Assembly: GCA_003116995.1 (NCBI GenBank)
Contig: BDSL01000165.1
Coordinates: forward strand, 1-64,000
Source: Yamagishiella unicocca
Lineage: Eukaryota > Chlorophyta > Chlorophyceae > Chlamydomonadales > Volvocaceae
Direction: 5' to 3'
Length of the DNA stretch: 64,000 nt
Below, piece by piece: positions 1-13,215 of the stretch. A program made the position numbers and the translations under genes. How positions within the stretch are numbered: position 1 is the stretch's first letter; every line of letters begins with the position of its first letter. The notes below the pieces were generated by a model. That model worked only from the letters and a program-made list of their open reading frames with translations. It searched no databases and was not told the origin of the DNA.

Positions 1-1505
1 CGTGTACTGGCGCTGGAATGCTAGGGCTTGTAACAGTTACTACTACATGCACATGGACTTCGCCAACCCTTTAACTGTGTCTCAAGGTATGTTTAATACA
101 AATTTCTACTTTCTGACTTCGGTCAGATCTGTAAACGCCCTGTAAATGCACCATGGTTTTATTTGTACTGGTGGCTGGAATGCTAGGATTGTAACAGTTA
201 CTACTACATGCACATGGACTTAGCCAAAGGTCACCACCCTTTACTGTGGACTCTTCAAGTATGTTTAATACAAATTTCCACTTTCTGGACTTCGGTCAGA
301 TCTGTAAAAACGCCCTGTAAATGCACCATGGTTTTACTGTACTGGCGGCTGGAATGCTAGGGCTTGTAACAGTTACTACTACATGCACATGGACTTCGCC
401 AAAGGTCACCACCCTTTACTGTGGACTCTTCAAGGTATGTTTAATACAAATTTCCACTTTCTGGACTTCGGTCAGATCTGTAAAACGCCCCTGTAAATGC
501 ACCAGGTTTTACTTGTACTGGCGGCTGGAATGCTAGGGCTTGTAACAGTTACTACTACATGCACATGGACTTCGCCAAAGGTCACCACCCGATTTACTGT
601 GGACTCTTCAAGGTATGTTTAATACAAATTTCCACTTTCTGGACTTCGGTCAGATCTGTAAACGCCCTGTAAATGCCACCATGGTTTACTTGTACTGGCG
701 GCTGGAATGCTAGGGCTTGTAACAGTTACTACTACATGCACATGGACTTCGCCAAAGGTCACCACCCGATTTACTGTGGACTCTTCAAGGTATGTTTAAT
801 ACAAATTTCCACTTTCTGGACTTCGGTCAGACCTGTAAAACGCCCTGTAAATGCACCATGGTTTTACTTGTACTGGCGGCTGGAATGCTAGGGCTTGTAA
901 CAGTTACTACTACATGCACATGGACTTCGCCAAAGGTCACCACCCTTTTACTGTGGACTCTTCAAGGTACGTTTAATACAAATTTCTACTTTCTGGACTT
1001 CGGTCAGATCTGTAAAACGCCCTGTAAATGCACCATGGTTTTACTTGTACTGGCGGCTGGAATGCTAGGGCTTGTAACAGTTACTACTACATGCACATGG
1101 ACTTAGCCAAAGGTCACCACCCTTTTACTGTGGACTCTTCAAGGTACGTTTAATACAAATTTCTACTTTCTGGACTTCGGTCAGATCTGTAAAACGCCCT
1201 GTAAATGCACCATCATTCTACGTGTACTAGCGGCTGGAATGCTAGGGATTGTAACAGTTACTACTACATGCACATGGACTTCGCCAAAGGTCACCACCCT
1301 TTTACTGTGGAATCTTCAAGGTATGTTTAATACAAATTTCTACTTTCTGGACTTCGGTCAGATCTGTAAAATACCCTGTAAATGCACCATGGTTTTACTT
1401 GTACTGGTGGCTGGAATGCTAGGGATTATTGTAATAGTTACTACTACATGCACATGGACTTAGCCAGAGGTCACCACCCCTTTACTGTGGACTCTTCAAG
1501 GTACG

Positions 1506-4500
1506 TTGAATATAAATTTCCACTTTCTGGACTTCGGTCAGATCTGTAAAACGCCCTGTAAATGCACCATGGTTTTACTTGTACTGGCGGCTGGAATGTT
1601 AGGGATTTTAACAGTTACTACTACATGCACATGGACTTCGCCAAAGGTCACCACCCTTTTACTGTGGACTCTTCAAGGTACGTTTAATACAAATTTCCAC
1701 TTTCTGGACTTCGGTCAGATCTGTAAAACGCCCTGTAAATGCACCATCATTCTACGTGTACTGGCGGCTGGAATGCTAGGGATTGTAACAGTTACTACTA
1801 CATGCACATGGACTTCGCCAAAGGTCACCACCCTTTTACTGTGGACTCTTCAAGGTACGTTTAATACAAATTTCCACTTTCTGGACTTCGGTCAGATCTG
1901 TAAAACGCCCTGTAAATGCACCATCATTCTACGTGTACTACTGGCGGCTGGAATGCTAGGGATTGTAACAGTTACTACTACATGCACATGGACTTCGCCA
2001 AAGGTCACCACCCTTTAACTGTAGACTCTTCAAGGTATGTTTAATACAAATTTCTACTTTCTGGACTTCGGTCAGATCTGTAAAATACCCTGTAAATGCA
2101 CCATCATTCTACGTGTACTGGCGGCTGGAATGCTAGGGATTGTAACAGTTACTACTACGTGCACATGGACTTCGCCAAAGGTCACCAACCTTTTACTGTG
2201 GACTCTTCAAGGTACGTTTAATACAAATTACCACTTTCTGGACTTCGGTCAGATCTGTAAAACGCCCTGTAAATGCACCATCATTCTACGTGTACTACTG
2301 GTGGCTGGAATGCTAGGGATTGTAACAGTTACTACTACATGCACATGGACTTCGCCAAAGGTCACCACCCTTTAACTGTGGACTCTTCAAGGTATGTTTA
2401 ATACAAATTTCTACTTTCTGGACTTCGGTCAGATCTGTAAAATACCCTGTAAATGCACCATGGTTTTACTTGTACTGGTGGCTGGAATGCTAGGGCTTGT
2501 AACAGTTACTACTACATGCACATGGACTTCGCCAAAGGTCACCAACCTTTTACTGTGGACTTTTCAAGGTACGTTGAATATAAATTTCCACTTTCTGGAC
2601 TTCGGTCAGATCTGTAAAATGCCCTGTAAATGCACCATCATTCTACGTGTACTGGCGGCTGGAATGCTAGGGATTATTGTAATAGTTACTACTACATGCA
2701 CATGGACTTCGCCAAAGGTCACCAACCTTTTACTGTGGACTCTTCAAGGTACGTTTAATACAAATTTCCACTTTCTGGACTTCGGTCAGATCTGTAAAAC
2801 GCCCTGTAAATGCACCATCATTCTACGTGTACTACTGGCGGCTGGAATGCTAGGGATTGTAACAGGTACTACTACATGCACATGGACTTCGCCAAAGGTC
2901 ACCACCCTTTAACTGTAGACTCTTCAAGGTATGTTTAATACAAATTTCTACTTTCTGGACTTCGGTCAGATCTGTAAAATACCCTGTAAATGCACCATCA
3001 TTCTACGTGTACTGGCGGCTGGAATGCTAGGGATTATTGTAATAGTTACTACTACATGCACATGGACTTAGCCAGAGGTCACCACCCCTTTACTGTGGAC
3101 TCTTCAAGGTACGTTGAATATAAATTTCCACTTTCTGGACTTCGGTCAGATCTGTAAAACGCCCTGTAAATGCACCATGGTTTTACTTGTACTGGCGGCT
3201 GGAATGCTAGGGATTTTAACAGTTACTACTACATGCACATGGACTTCGCCAAAGGTCACCACCCTTTTACTGTGGACTCTTCAAGGTACGTTTAATACAA
3301 ATTTCCACTTTCTGGACTTCGGTCAGATCTGTAAAACGCCCTGTAAATGCACCATCATTCTACGTGTACTGGCGGCTGGAATGCTAGGGATTGTAACAGT
3401 TACTACTACATGCACATGGACTTCGCCAAAGGTCACCACCCTTTTACTGTGGACTCTTCAAGGTACGTTTAATACAAATTTCCACTTTCTGGACTTCGGT
3501 CAGATCTGTAAAACGCCCTGTAAATGCACCATCATTCTACGTGTACTACTGGCGGCTGGAATGCTAGGGATTGTAACAGTTACTACTACATGCACATGGA
3601 CTTCGCCAAAGGTCACCACCCTTTAACTGTAGACTCTTCAAGGTATGTTTAATACAAATTTCTACTTTCTGGACTTCGGTCAGATCTGTAAAATACCCTG
3701 TAAATGCACCATCATTCTACGTGTACTGGCGGCTGGAATGCTAGGGATTGTAACAGTTACTACTACATGCACATGGACTTCGCCAAAGGTCACCACCCTT
3801 TTACTGTGGACTCTTCAAGGTACGTTTAATACAAATTTCCACTTTCTGGACTTCGGTCAGATCTGTAAAACGCCCTGTAAATGCACCATCATTCTACGTG
3901 TACTACTGGTGGCTGGAATGCTAGGGATTGTAACAGTTACTACTACATGCACATGGACTTCGCCAAAGGTCACCACCCTTTAACTGTGGACTCTTCAAGG
4001 TATGTTTAATACAAATTTCTACTTTCTGGACTTCGGTCAGATCTGTAAAATACCCTGTAAATGCACCATGGTTTTACTTGTACTGGTGGCTGGAATGCTA
4101 GGGCTTGTAACAGTTACTACTACATGCACATGGACTTCGCCAAAGGTCACCACCCTTTAACTGTAGACTCTTCAAGGTATGTTTAATACAAATTTCTACT
4201 TTCTGGACTTCGGTCAGATCTGTAAAATACCCTGTAAATGCACCATGGTTTTACTTGTACTGGTGGCTGGAATGCTAGGGCTTGTAACAGTTACTACTAC
4301 ATACACATGGACTTCGCCAAAGGTCACCAACCTTTTACTGTGGACTTTTCAAAGTACGTTGAATATAAATTTCCACTTTCTGGACTTCGGTCAGATCTGT
4401 AAAATGCCCTGTAAATGCACCATCATTCTACGTGTACTGGCGGCTGGAATGCTAGGGATTATTGTAATAGTTACTACTACATGCACATGGACTTCGCCAA

Positions 4501-4898
4501 AGGTCACCAACCTTTTACTGTGGACTCTTCAAGGTACGTTTAATACAAATTTCCACTTTCTGGACTTCGGTCAGATCTGTAAAACGCCCTGTAAATGCAC
4601 CATCATTCTACGTGTACTACTGGCGGCTGGAATGCTAGGGATTGTAACAGGTACTACTACATGCACATGGACTTCGCCAAAGGTCACCACCCTTTAACTG
4701 TAGACTCTTCAAGGTATGTTTAATACAAATTTCTACTTTCTGGACTTCGGTCAGATCTGTAAAATACCCTGTAAATGCACCATCATTCTACGTGTACTGG
4801 CGGCTGGAATGCTAGGGATTATTGTAATAGTTACTACTACATGCACATGGACTTAGCCAGAGGTCACCACCCCTTTACTGTGGACTCTTCAAGGTACG
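1506..4898. repeat. Higher-order duplication of about nine satellite monomers
   Basis: The succession of monomer variants in 1506-2375 reappears at 3114-3983 (offset 1608 bp). After one additional monomer, the variants of 2394-2912 reappear at 4179-4697 (offset 1785 bp). The shared order of rare markers (TTTTAACAG in place of TTGTAACAG, the GTACTACTGG insertion, the ATTATTGTAATAG insertion, AACAGGTACT) shows block duplication rather than independent mutation. The 177-bp difference between the two offsets is one monomer gained or lost, as unequal exchange would produce. I judged identity by reading; no alignment was run. Confidence 0.8.
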
Positions 4899-7800
4899 TT
4901 GAATATAAATTTCTACTTTCTGGACTTCGGTCAGATCTGTAAAACGCCCTGTAAATGCACCATGGTTTTACTTGTACTGGCGGCTGGAATGCTAGGGCTT
5001 GTAACAGTTACTACTACATGCACATGGACTTCGCCAAAGGTCACCACCCTTTTACTGTGGACTCTTCAAGGTACGTTTAATACAAATTTCTACTTTCTTG
5101 ACTTCGGTCAGATCTGTTAAACGCCCTGTAAATGCACCATCATTCTACGTGTACTGGCGGCTGGAATGCTAGGGCTTGTAACAGTTACTACTACATGCAC
5201 ATGGACTTCGCCAAAGGTCACCACCCTTTTACTGTGGACTCTTCAAGGTACGTTTAATACAAATTTCCACTTTCTGGACTTCGGTCAGATCTGTAAAACG
5301 CCCTGTAAATGCACCATCATTCTACGTGTACTACTGGCGGCTGGAATGCTAGGGATTGTAACAGTTACTACTACATGCACATGGACTTCGCCAAAGGTCA
5401 CCACCCTTTTACTGTAGACTCTTCAAGGTATGTTTAATACAAATTTCTACTTTCTGGACTTCGGTCAGATCTGTAAAATACCCTGTTAATGCACCATGGT
5501 TTTACTTGTACTGGTGGCTGGAATGCTAGGGCTTGTAACAGTTACTACTACATGCACATGGACTTCGCCAAAGGTCACCACCCTTTTACTGTGGAATCTT
5601 CAAGGTACGTTTAATACAAATTTCCACTTTCTGGACTTCGGTCAGATCTGTAAAACGCCCTGTAAATGCACCATCATTCTACGTGTACTGGCGGCTGGAA
5701 TGCTAGGGATTGTAACAGTTACTACTACATGCACATGGACTTCGCCAAAGGTCACCACCCTTTAACTGTAGACTCTTCAAGGTATGTTTAATACAAATTT
5801 CTACTTTCTGGACTTCGGTCAGATCTGTAAAATGCCCTGTAAATGCACCATGGTTTTACTTGTACTGGTGGCTGGAATGCTAGGGATTGTAACAGTTACT
5901 ACTACATGCACATGGACTTCGCCAAAGGTCACCAGCCTTTTACTGTGGAATCTTCAAGGTATGTTTAATACAAATTTCTACTTTCTGGACTTCGGTCAGA
6001 TCTGTAAAATGCCCTGTAAATGCACCATCATTCTACGTGTACTGGTGGCTGGAATGCTAGGGATTGTAACAGTTACTACTACATGCACATGGACTTCGCC
6101 AATGGTCACCACCCTTTAACTGTAGACTCTTCAAGGTATGTTTAATACAAATTTCTACTTTCTGGACTTCGGTCAGATCTGTAAAATACCCTGTAAATGC
6201 ACCATGGTTTTACTTGTACTGGTGGCTGGAATGCTAGGGCTTGTAACAGTTACTACTACATGCACATGGACTTCGCCAAAGGTCACCACCCTTTTACTGT
6301 GGACTCTTCAAGGTACGTTTAATACAAATTTCCACTTTCTGGACTTCGGTCAGATCTGTAAAACGCCCTGTAAATGCACCATCATTCTACGTGTACTAGC
6401 GGCTGGAATGCTAGGGCTTGTAACAGTTACTACTACATGCACATGGACTTCGCCAAAGGACACCACCCTTTTTACTGTAGAGTCTTCAAGGTATGTTTAA
6501 TACAAATTTCTACTTTCTGGACTTCGGTCAGATCTGTAAAATGCCCTGTAAATGCACCATCATTCTACGTGTACTAGCGGCTGGAATGCTAGGGCTTGTA
6601 ACAGTTACTACTACATGCACATGGACTTCGCCAAAGGACACCACCCTTTTACTGTAGACTCTTCAAGGTACGTTTAATACAAATTTCCACTTTCTGGACT
6701 TCGGTCAGATCTGTAAAATGCCCTGTAAATGCACCATCATTCTACGTGTACTGGCGGCTGGAATGCTAGGGATTGTAACAGTTACTACTACATGCACATG
6801 GACTTCGCCAAAGGTCACCACCCTTTAACTGTAGACTCTTCAAGGTATGTTTAATACAAATTTCTACTTTCTGGACTTCGGTCAGATCTGTAAAATGCCC
6901 TGTAAATGCACCATGGTTTTACTTGTACTGGTGGCTGGAATGCTAGGGCTTGTAACAGTTACTACTACATGCACATGGACTTCGCCAAAGGTCACCACCC
7001 TTTTACTGTGGAATCTTCAAGGTATGTTTAATACAAATTTCCACTTTCTGGACTTCGGTCAGATCTGTAAAATGCCCTGTAAATGCACCATCATTCTACG
7101 TGTACTGGTGGCTGGAATGCTAGGGATTATTGTAATAGTTACTACTACATGCACATGGACTTAGCCAGAGGTCACCACCCCTTTACTGTGGACTCTTCAA
7201 GGTACGTTGAATATAAATTTCCACTTTCTGGACTTCGGTCAGATCTGTAAAACGCCCTGTAAATGCACCATGGTTTTACTTGTACTGGCGGCTGGAATGC
7301 TAGGGCTTGTAACAGTTACTACTACATGCACATGGACTTCGCCAAAGGTCACCACCCTTTTACTGTGGACTCTTTAAGGTACGTTTAATACAAATTTCCA
7401 CTTTCTGGACTTCGGTCAGATCTGTAAAACGCCCTGTAAATGCACCATCATTCTACGTGTACTAGCGGCTGGAATGCTAGGGCTTGTAACAGTTACTACT
7501 ACATGCACATGGACTTCGCCAAAGGACACCACCCTTTTACTGTAGACTCTTCAAGGTACGTTTAATACTAATTTCCACTTTCTGGACTTTGTTCAGATCT
7601 GTAAAACGCCCTGTAAATGCACCATCATTCTATGTGTACTGGCGGCTGGAATGCTAGGGATTGTAACAGTTACTACTACATGCACATGGACTTCGCCAAA
7701 GGTCACCACCCTTTTACTGTGGACTCTTCAAGGTACGTTTAATACAAATTTCCACTTTCTGGACTTCGGTCAGATCTGTAAAACGCCCTGTAAATGCACC

Positions 7801-10800
7801 ATCATTCTACGTGTACTGGCGGCTGGAATGCTAGGGATTGTAACAGTTACTACTACATGCACATGGACTTCGCCAAAGGTCACCACCCTTTTACTGTGGA
7901 CTCTTCAAGGTACGTTTAATACAAATTTCCACTTTCTGGACTTCGGTCAGATCTGTAAAACGCCCTGTAAATGCACCATCATTCTACGTGTACTGGCGGC
8001 TGGAATGCTAGGGATTGTAACAGTTACTACTACATGCACATGGACTTCGCCAAAGGTCACCACCCTTTAACTGTGGAATCTTCAAGGTACGTTTAATACA
8101 AATTTCCACTTTCTGGACTTCGGTCAGATCTGTAAAACGCCCTGTAAATGCACCATCATTCTACGTGTACTGGCGGCTGGAATGCTAGGGATTGTAACAG
8201 TTACTACTACATGCACATGGACTTCGCCAAAGGTCACCACCCTTTTACTGTGGACTCTTCAAGGTACGTTTAATACAAATTTCCACTTTCTGGACTTCGG
8301 TCAGATCTGTAAAACGCCCTGTAAATGCACCATCATTCTACGTGTACTGGCGGCTGGAATGCTAGGGATTGTAACAGTTACTACTACATGCACATGGACT
8401 TCGCCAAAGGTCACCACCCTTTTACTGTGGACTCTTCAAGGTACGTTTAATACAAATTTCCACTTTCTGGACTTCGGTCAGATCTGTAAAACGCCCTGTA
8501 AATGCACCATCATTCTACGTGTACTGGCGGCTGGAATGCTAGGGATTGTAACAGTTACTACTACATGCACATGGACTTCGCCAAAGGTCACCACCCTTTT
8601 ACTGTGGACTCTTCAAGGTACGTTTAATACAAATTTCCACTTTCTGGACTTCGGTCAGATCTGTAAAACGCCCTGTAAATGCACCATCATTCTACGTGTA
8701 CTACTGGCGGCTGGAATGCTAGGGATTGTAACAGTTACTACTACATGCACATGGACTTCGCCAAAGGTCACCACCCTTTAACTGTAGACTCTTCAAGGTA
8801 TGTTTAATACAAATTTCTACTTTCTGGACTTCGGTCAGATCTGTAAAATACCCTGTAAATGCACCATGGTTTTACTTGTACTGGTGGCTGGAATGCTAGG
8901 GATTGTAACAGTTACTACTACATGCACATGGACTTCGCCAAAGGTCACCACCCTTTTACTGTGGACTCTTCAAGGTACGTTTAATACAAATTTCCACTTT
9001 CTGGACTTCGGTCAGATCTGTAAAATGCCCTGTAAATGCACCATCATTCTACGTGTACTGGCAGCTGGAATGCTAGGGATTGTAACAGTTACTACTACAT
9101 GCACATGGACTTCGCCAAAGGTCACCACCCTTTAACTGTGGAATCTTCAAGGTATGTTTAATACAAATTTCTACTTTCTGGACTTCGGTCAGATCTGTAA
9201 AACGCCCTGTAAATGCACCATCATTCTACGTGTACTGGCGGCTGGAATGCTAGGGATTGTAACAGTTACTACTACATGCACATGGACTTCGCCAAAGGTC
9301 ACCACCCTTTTACTGTGGACTCTTCAAGGTACGTTTAATACAAATTTCCACTTTCTGGACTTCGGTCAGATCTGTAAAACGCCCTGTAAATGCACCATCA
9401 TTCTACGTGTACTGGTGGCTGGAATGCTAGGGCTTGTAACAGTTACTACTACATGCACATGGACTTCGCCAAAGGTCACCACCCTTTAACTGTGGAATCT
9501 TCAAGGTATGTTTAATACAAATTTCTACTTTCTGGACTTCGGTCAGATCTGTAAAACGCCCTGTAAATGCACCATCATTCTACGTGTACTGGCGGCTGGA
9601 ATGCTAGGGATTGTAACAGTTACTACTACATGCACATGGACTTCGCCAAAGGTCACCACCCTTTAACTGTGGAATCTTCAAGGTACGTTTAATACAAATT
9701 TCCACTTTCTGGACTTCGGTCAGATCTGTAAAACGCCCTGTAAATGCACCATCATTCTACGTGTACTGGCGGCTGGAATGCTAGGGATTGTAACAGTTAC
9801 TACTACATGCACATGGACTTCGCCAAAGGTCACCACCCTTTTACTGTGGACTCTTCAAGGTACGTTTAATACAAATTTCCACTTTCTGGACTTCGGTCAG
9901 ATCTGTAAAACGCCCTGTAAATGCACCATCATTCTACGTGTACTGGCGGCTGGAATGCTAGGGATTGTAACAGTTACTACTACATGCACATGGACTTCGC
10001 CAAAGGTCACCACCCTTTTACTGTGGACTCTTCAAGGTACGTTTAATACAAATTTCCACTTTCTGGACTTCGGTCAGATCTGTAAAACGCCCTGTAAATG
10101 CACCATCATTCTACGTGTACTGGCGGCTGGAATGCTAGGGATTGTAACAGTTACTACTACATGCACATGGACTTCGCCAAAGGTCACCACCCTTTTACTG
10201 TGGACTCTTCAAGGTACGTTTAATACAAATTTCCACTTTCTGGACTTCGGTCAGATCTGTAAAACGCCCTGTAAATGCACCATCATTCTACGTGTACTAC
10301 TGGCGGCTGGAATGCTAGGGATTGTAACAGTTACTACTACATGCACATGGACTTCGCCAAAGGTCACCACCCTTTAACTGTAGACTCTTCAAGGTATGTT
10401 TAATACAAATTTCTACTTTCTGGACTTCGGTCAGATCTGTAAAATACCCTGTAAATGCACCATGGTTTTACTTGTACTGGTGGCTGGAATGCTAGGGCTT
10501 GTAACAGTTACTACTACATGCACATGGACTTCGCCAAAGGTCACCACCCTTTTACTGTGGACTCTTCAAGGTACGTTTAATACAAATTTCCACTTTCTGG
10601 ACTTCGGTCAGATCTGTAAAATGCCCTGTAAATGCACCATCATTCTACGTGTACTGGCAGCTGGAATGCTAGGGATTGTAACAGTTACTACTACATGCAC
10701 ATGGACTTCGCCAGAGGTCACCACCCCTTTACTGTGGACTCTTCAAGGTACGTTGAATATAAATTTCCACTTTCTGGACTTCGGTCAGATCTGTAAAACG

Positions 10801-10924
10801 CCCTGTAAATGCACCATGGTTTTACTTGTACTGGCGGCTGGAATGCTAGGGATTGTAACAGTTACTACTACATGCACATGGACTTCGCCAAAGGTCACCA
10901 CCCTTTTACTGTGGACTCTTCAAG

Positions 10925-10929
10925 GTACG
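10925..10929. repeat. Target site duplication, left copy (GTACG)
   Basis: The five bases GTACG directly before the 5' LTR are repeated directly after the 3' LTR at 17244-17248. In uninterrupted monomers the sequence reads CAAGGTACGTTTAATAC, which is exactly what results when one copy and the element are removed. Confidence 0.95.
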
Positions 10930-11253
10930 TGTTGTATCACGTTCTGGACTTAACGTGATGGCGACAATGATCTGTTTCCCGCCAATTCTGCCTGTTCGAC
11001 GTACACTACTGACGTACGTCTCTGAAGGCTGTAACTCTGCCGTTACAGACTGGAACTGTGAATCTGTCACAGTTGGGAATCTGTCCTGGGCTGACTGTTT
11101 CTGCATCGTTTGGAGAACTGGGTCTAACGGTCTGTCGTTACCCACTGAGCCGGCTGTCGTACTGCTACAGCACTGTCAGTGTTCTTAAACACTTGCTGTT
11201 TCTCTAAACGGTAGTTCTGACTGCCCCCAGCAGTTGGACTTTAGCCTACAACA
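10930..11253 (+). repeat. 5' long terminal repeat (324 bp)
   Basis: It begins TGTTGTATCACG and ends CCTACAACA, with the 6-bp terminal inverted repeat TGTTGT/ACAACA. It reads the same as 16920-17243 at every base compared. It holds two short perfect hairpins: ATCACGTT/AACGTGAT at 10936-10943 and 10952-10959, and AACTGTGA/TCACAGTT at 11054-11061 and 11067-11074. The promoter and the R region should lie here, but I cannot place a TATA box with confidence. Confidence 0.96.
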
Positions 11254-11256
11254 AGC

Positions 11257-11270
11257 TGGTATCGAGACGG
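11257..11270 (+). promoter_or_regulatory. Primer-binding site of the retrotransposon
   Basis: TGGTATCGAGACGG begins three bases after the 5' LTR. The TGG start matches the CCA end of a tRNA, and TGGTATC resembles the initiator-methionine tRNA primer site used by many plant LTR elements. Which tRNA it matches in this organism was not checked. The leader 11254-11679 shows nothing else I can name. Confidence 0.7.
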
Positions 11271-11679
11271 TTTTTCTGGACTTACGCTGTGTTTAAACGA
11301 CTTACAATGACAACCTCACCGCTTCGCTTTGGCGATATGGATAGTTTACAGGCCCTTATCCTGGAAGCTGCTGGAGCAGGTTTGTCTTAATTCTGTCCGC
11401 CTAGACTGTCGTTGGGTCTGCACCCGTTGACTCTTTTGGCGATTGCAGAGGGGAGTCCACCGTCTGCGTCGGTGCTTCGCACCCACGAGTCGGTTCACAT
11501 CCAAACAGACAGCCCAGTGCCTGTGTCCTTACGGACCTGCACGCACCAGGAGCTGGTGGCCGAACTCCGGTCGCGCCTTGGTAGGGATTCTGGGTCCAGT
11601 AACCGCTGACACTCTGCCGTGTCTTTACTGCACCACTGTTCAGTTCTGAGCTGTCGGTTCTGTTCTGTTCTGAAATATC

Positions 11680-12825
11680 ATGGCTGGTATCTCCACTGAT
11701 GGTGTGCCTGACTTGACTGCTGACGGGGCTGCCGCTGCCGATGGCGAGGTCCCTCCGCTTGCTGTGAATGAAGAGAACGTTTACGATCCCTCTGACATTT
11801 ACGGCCTTAACCGTAATGCTATTTCTGGTCGCGCTGCTTCCGGCCGTGCAGAGAACAGGCGCGTTGTGCCGCCGAATCCCGCATCTGGCGAGGATGACGC
11901 AGACGCTGCAGAGGTGATTAAAATCTCCATTCCTTCTCCCAAACTAACCATTCCTGTTGATGGCAAGCCTGATCCGCGGACTGCCTCAGACAACACACGA
12001 GCTTTCGTACGCGACGTGAAGAAGTACTTCGCTCTGGTGAAGGGTGGTACCGTCGACGAAGTTCGCTGCCTGTTCCTGTCTAACGCGCTGTCGGGCCGTG
12101 CTAAGACCTGGCACGATGAGTGGACGCTTGCACGTGACTCGTACTCTTCGGACGAGCTGCTCGCTGCCTTGCTCGTTCGCTTTGCCCCTCAGATCCAGTC
12201 GCGTGCCACTTCTGCGCGTAACAAACTGGCGTCTGGCGCGTATGTCATGCGCAAATCTGAGACTGTTTGCGCGTACCAGAGTCGCTTTGATGCGTTGCTG
12301 ACCTCCATTCCCGACTGCACCGAGAATGACCGCATCTTCTGGTTCCATCGTGGTTTATCCGAGTCCCTGAGCAAGCGCTGTGCAACTGACCACTTGGGCC
12401 GTAACTTCCTGTCGTACAATGCCCTCGTTGTGCACGCCCTTGGCAAGGAAACTAAGGATTACACCCAGAAGCACTCATCCTCTGCTGCTGTGCGTTTCAA
12501 CTTCCTTCGCGCGCAGGGCACTCCGTCTGAGGACGATTCCGACGAGGCGCCTGAGCCTCCGACGAAGCGTTCGCGCCCGCGGTCTGAGGCACCTGTCGCC
12601 GCCGTTGCGGCGTCGGAGCGGCCCGCTGCCAAGAAGCTGCCCACTAACCCCACGGCCATGACCAAGTTTGGCTGCACCTATGCTGTGATGCAAGCCCGCA
12701 AGGATGCGCGCCAGTGCCTAGTGTGCGGAAAGGATGGCCACCAGGTCTCAGGGTGCCCGGACTGGCCACCGAAGGCAAAGGCTGCCCAGCGCCATGGTGG
12801 TGGCAAGAAGCTGAAACGGGCTTAG
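11680..12825 (+). CDS. gag: Gag nucleocapsid polyprotein of the chromovirus
   Basis: This 381-residue ORF starts at ATG 11680 and is the first long ORF after the leader. Its middle part (roughly residues 90-260) has the retrotransposon gag/capsid pattern, including a tryptophan-containing stretch around AKTWHDEWTLARD and LLVRFAPQIQSRATSARNKL. The C-terminal third is basic and Pro/Ala-rich and ends in one CCHC zinc knuckle, CLVCGKDGHQVSGC, at about residue 347. The product should package the element's RNA into virus-like particles in the cytoplasm. The frame ends at TAG 12823-12825, but the same frame then stays open for another 130 codons (12826-13215), so stop readthrough or a damaged stop is possible. 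Protease lies in another frame. Confidence 0.93.
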   Translation: MAGISTDGVPDLTADGAAAADGEVPPLAVNEENVYDPSDIYGLNRNAISGRAASGRAENRRVVPPNPASGEDDADAAEVIKISIPSPKLTIPVDGKPDPRTASDNTRAFVRDVKKYFALVKGGTVDEVRCLFLSNALSGRAKTWHDEWTLARDSYSSDELLAALLVRFAPQIQSRATSARNKLASGAYVMRKSETVCAYQSRFDALLTSIPDCTENDRIFWFHRGLSESLSKRCATDHLGRNFLSYNALVVHALGKETKDYTQKHSSSAAVRFNFLRAQGTPSEDDSDEAPEPPTKRSRPRSEAPVAAVAASERPAAKKLPTNPTAMTKFGCTYAVMQARKDARQCLVCGKDGHQVSGCPDWPPKAKAAQRHGGGKKLKRA

Positions 12826-13215
12826 GAATTTCCTCAGGCTGGTCTTGAAGGGACGCCTCCTGGGTTTTCATCTGTAGAGGCATCTTCGGTTCTGCATACC
12901 TGTCGTGCAACCCGTGCCTTGCTGCCTACTGTGCTAGAGAACGTTGAGTCGGTGATCGGACGTCGGTTGTCTTTTGATGCTCAGGCAGTCTGTGCCGGCT
13001 TCGGACAATTGTGTAACCTGTACACGCCGCGCGGTCGACCCCTCTCCTCCGTTCCTCTGGCTGGGCACACTGTTCTGTTCGTCCCTTCCACACTGCGAGA
13101 GCTTCAGTCTGGTCTGGCTCATTATCGCTCATGCAAACGTAGTCGCCCTGATACTGCTGCTTGCATTCTCCTGCTTTCATGCATCGCAAGGCGTCGCATC
13201 TGCTGTCCGGTATGA
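12826..13215 (+). other. Open extension of the gag frame after its UAG stop
   Basis: After the gag stop the same frame runs for about 129 more sense codons to a stop at 13213-13215, with composition much like the flanking polyprotein frames. It overlaps the protease frame by roughly 50 bases. It could be a gag-pro linker reached by UAG readthrough, or simply non-coding. I see no domain in it. Confidence 0.4.

Larger units (their letters stand above)
1..10929. repeat. Satellite array, 177-bp monomer (left arm)
   Basis: Head-to-tail tandem repeat. The recurring anchor CAAGGTATGT/CAAGGTACGT recurs every 177 bp (for example near 609, 786, 963, 1140 and 1317). Other units are 180 bp because of a 3-nt insertion, either GTACTACTGG for GTACTGG or GGATTATTGTAATAG for GGATTGTAACAG. 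Each unit carries recognisable landmarks: CTTTCTGGACTTCGGTCAG, GTAAATGCACCAT and ACTACATGCACATGGACTT. Base composition is richer in AT than the genes to the right. One forward frame stays open over many units because 177 and 180 are both divisible by 3, but no protein family is recognised, so I do not call genes here. The first ~700 bp are less regular, with several single-base indels. The arm stops at the retrotransposon target site and resumes unchanged on the other side. Confidence 0.97.

Noticed and set aside
321..10953. Dozens of forward ORFs of 70-200 codons sharing one 59-residue repeat
   Set aside because: They are read-through of the satellite monomer, not separate genes; there is no recognised family, and the starts fall at variant bases of the repeat.
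10942..11284. TTCTGGACTT shared by the LTR, the leader and the satellite monomer
   Set aside because: A ten-base match with no wider similarity; the insertion is explained by the 5-bp target duplication, so homology-guided integration is not needed.
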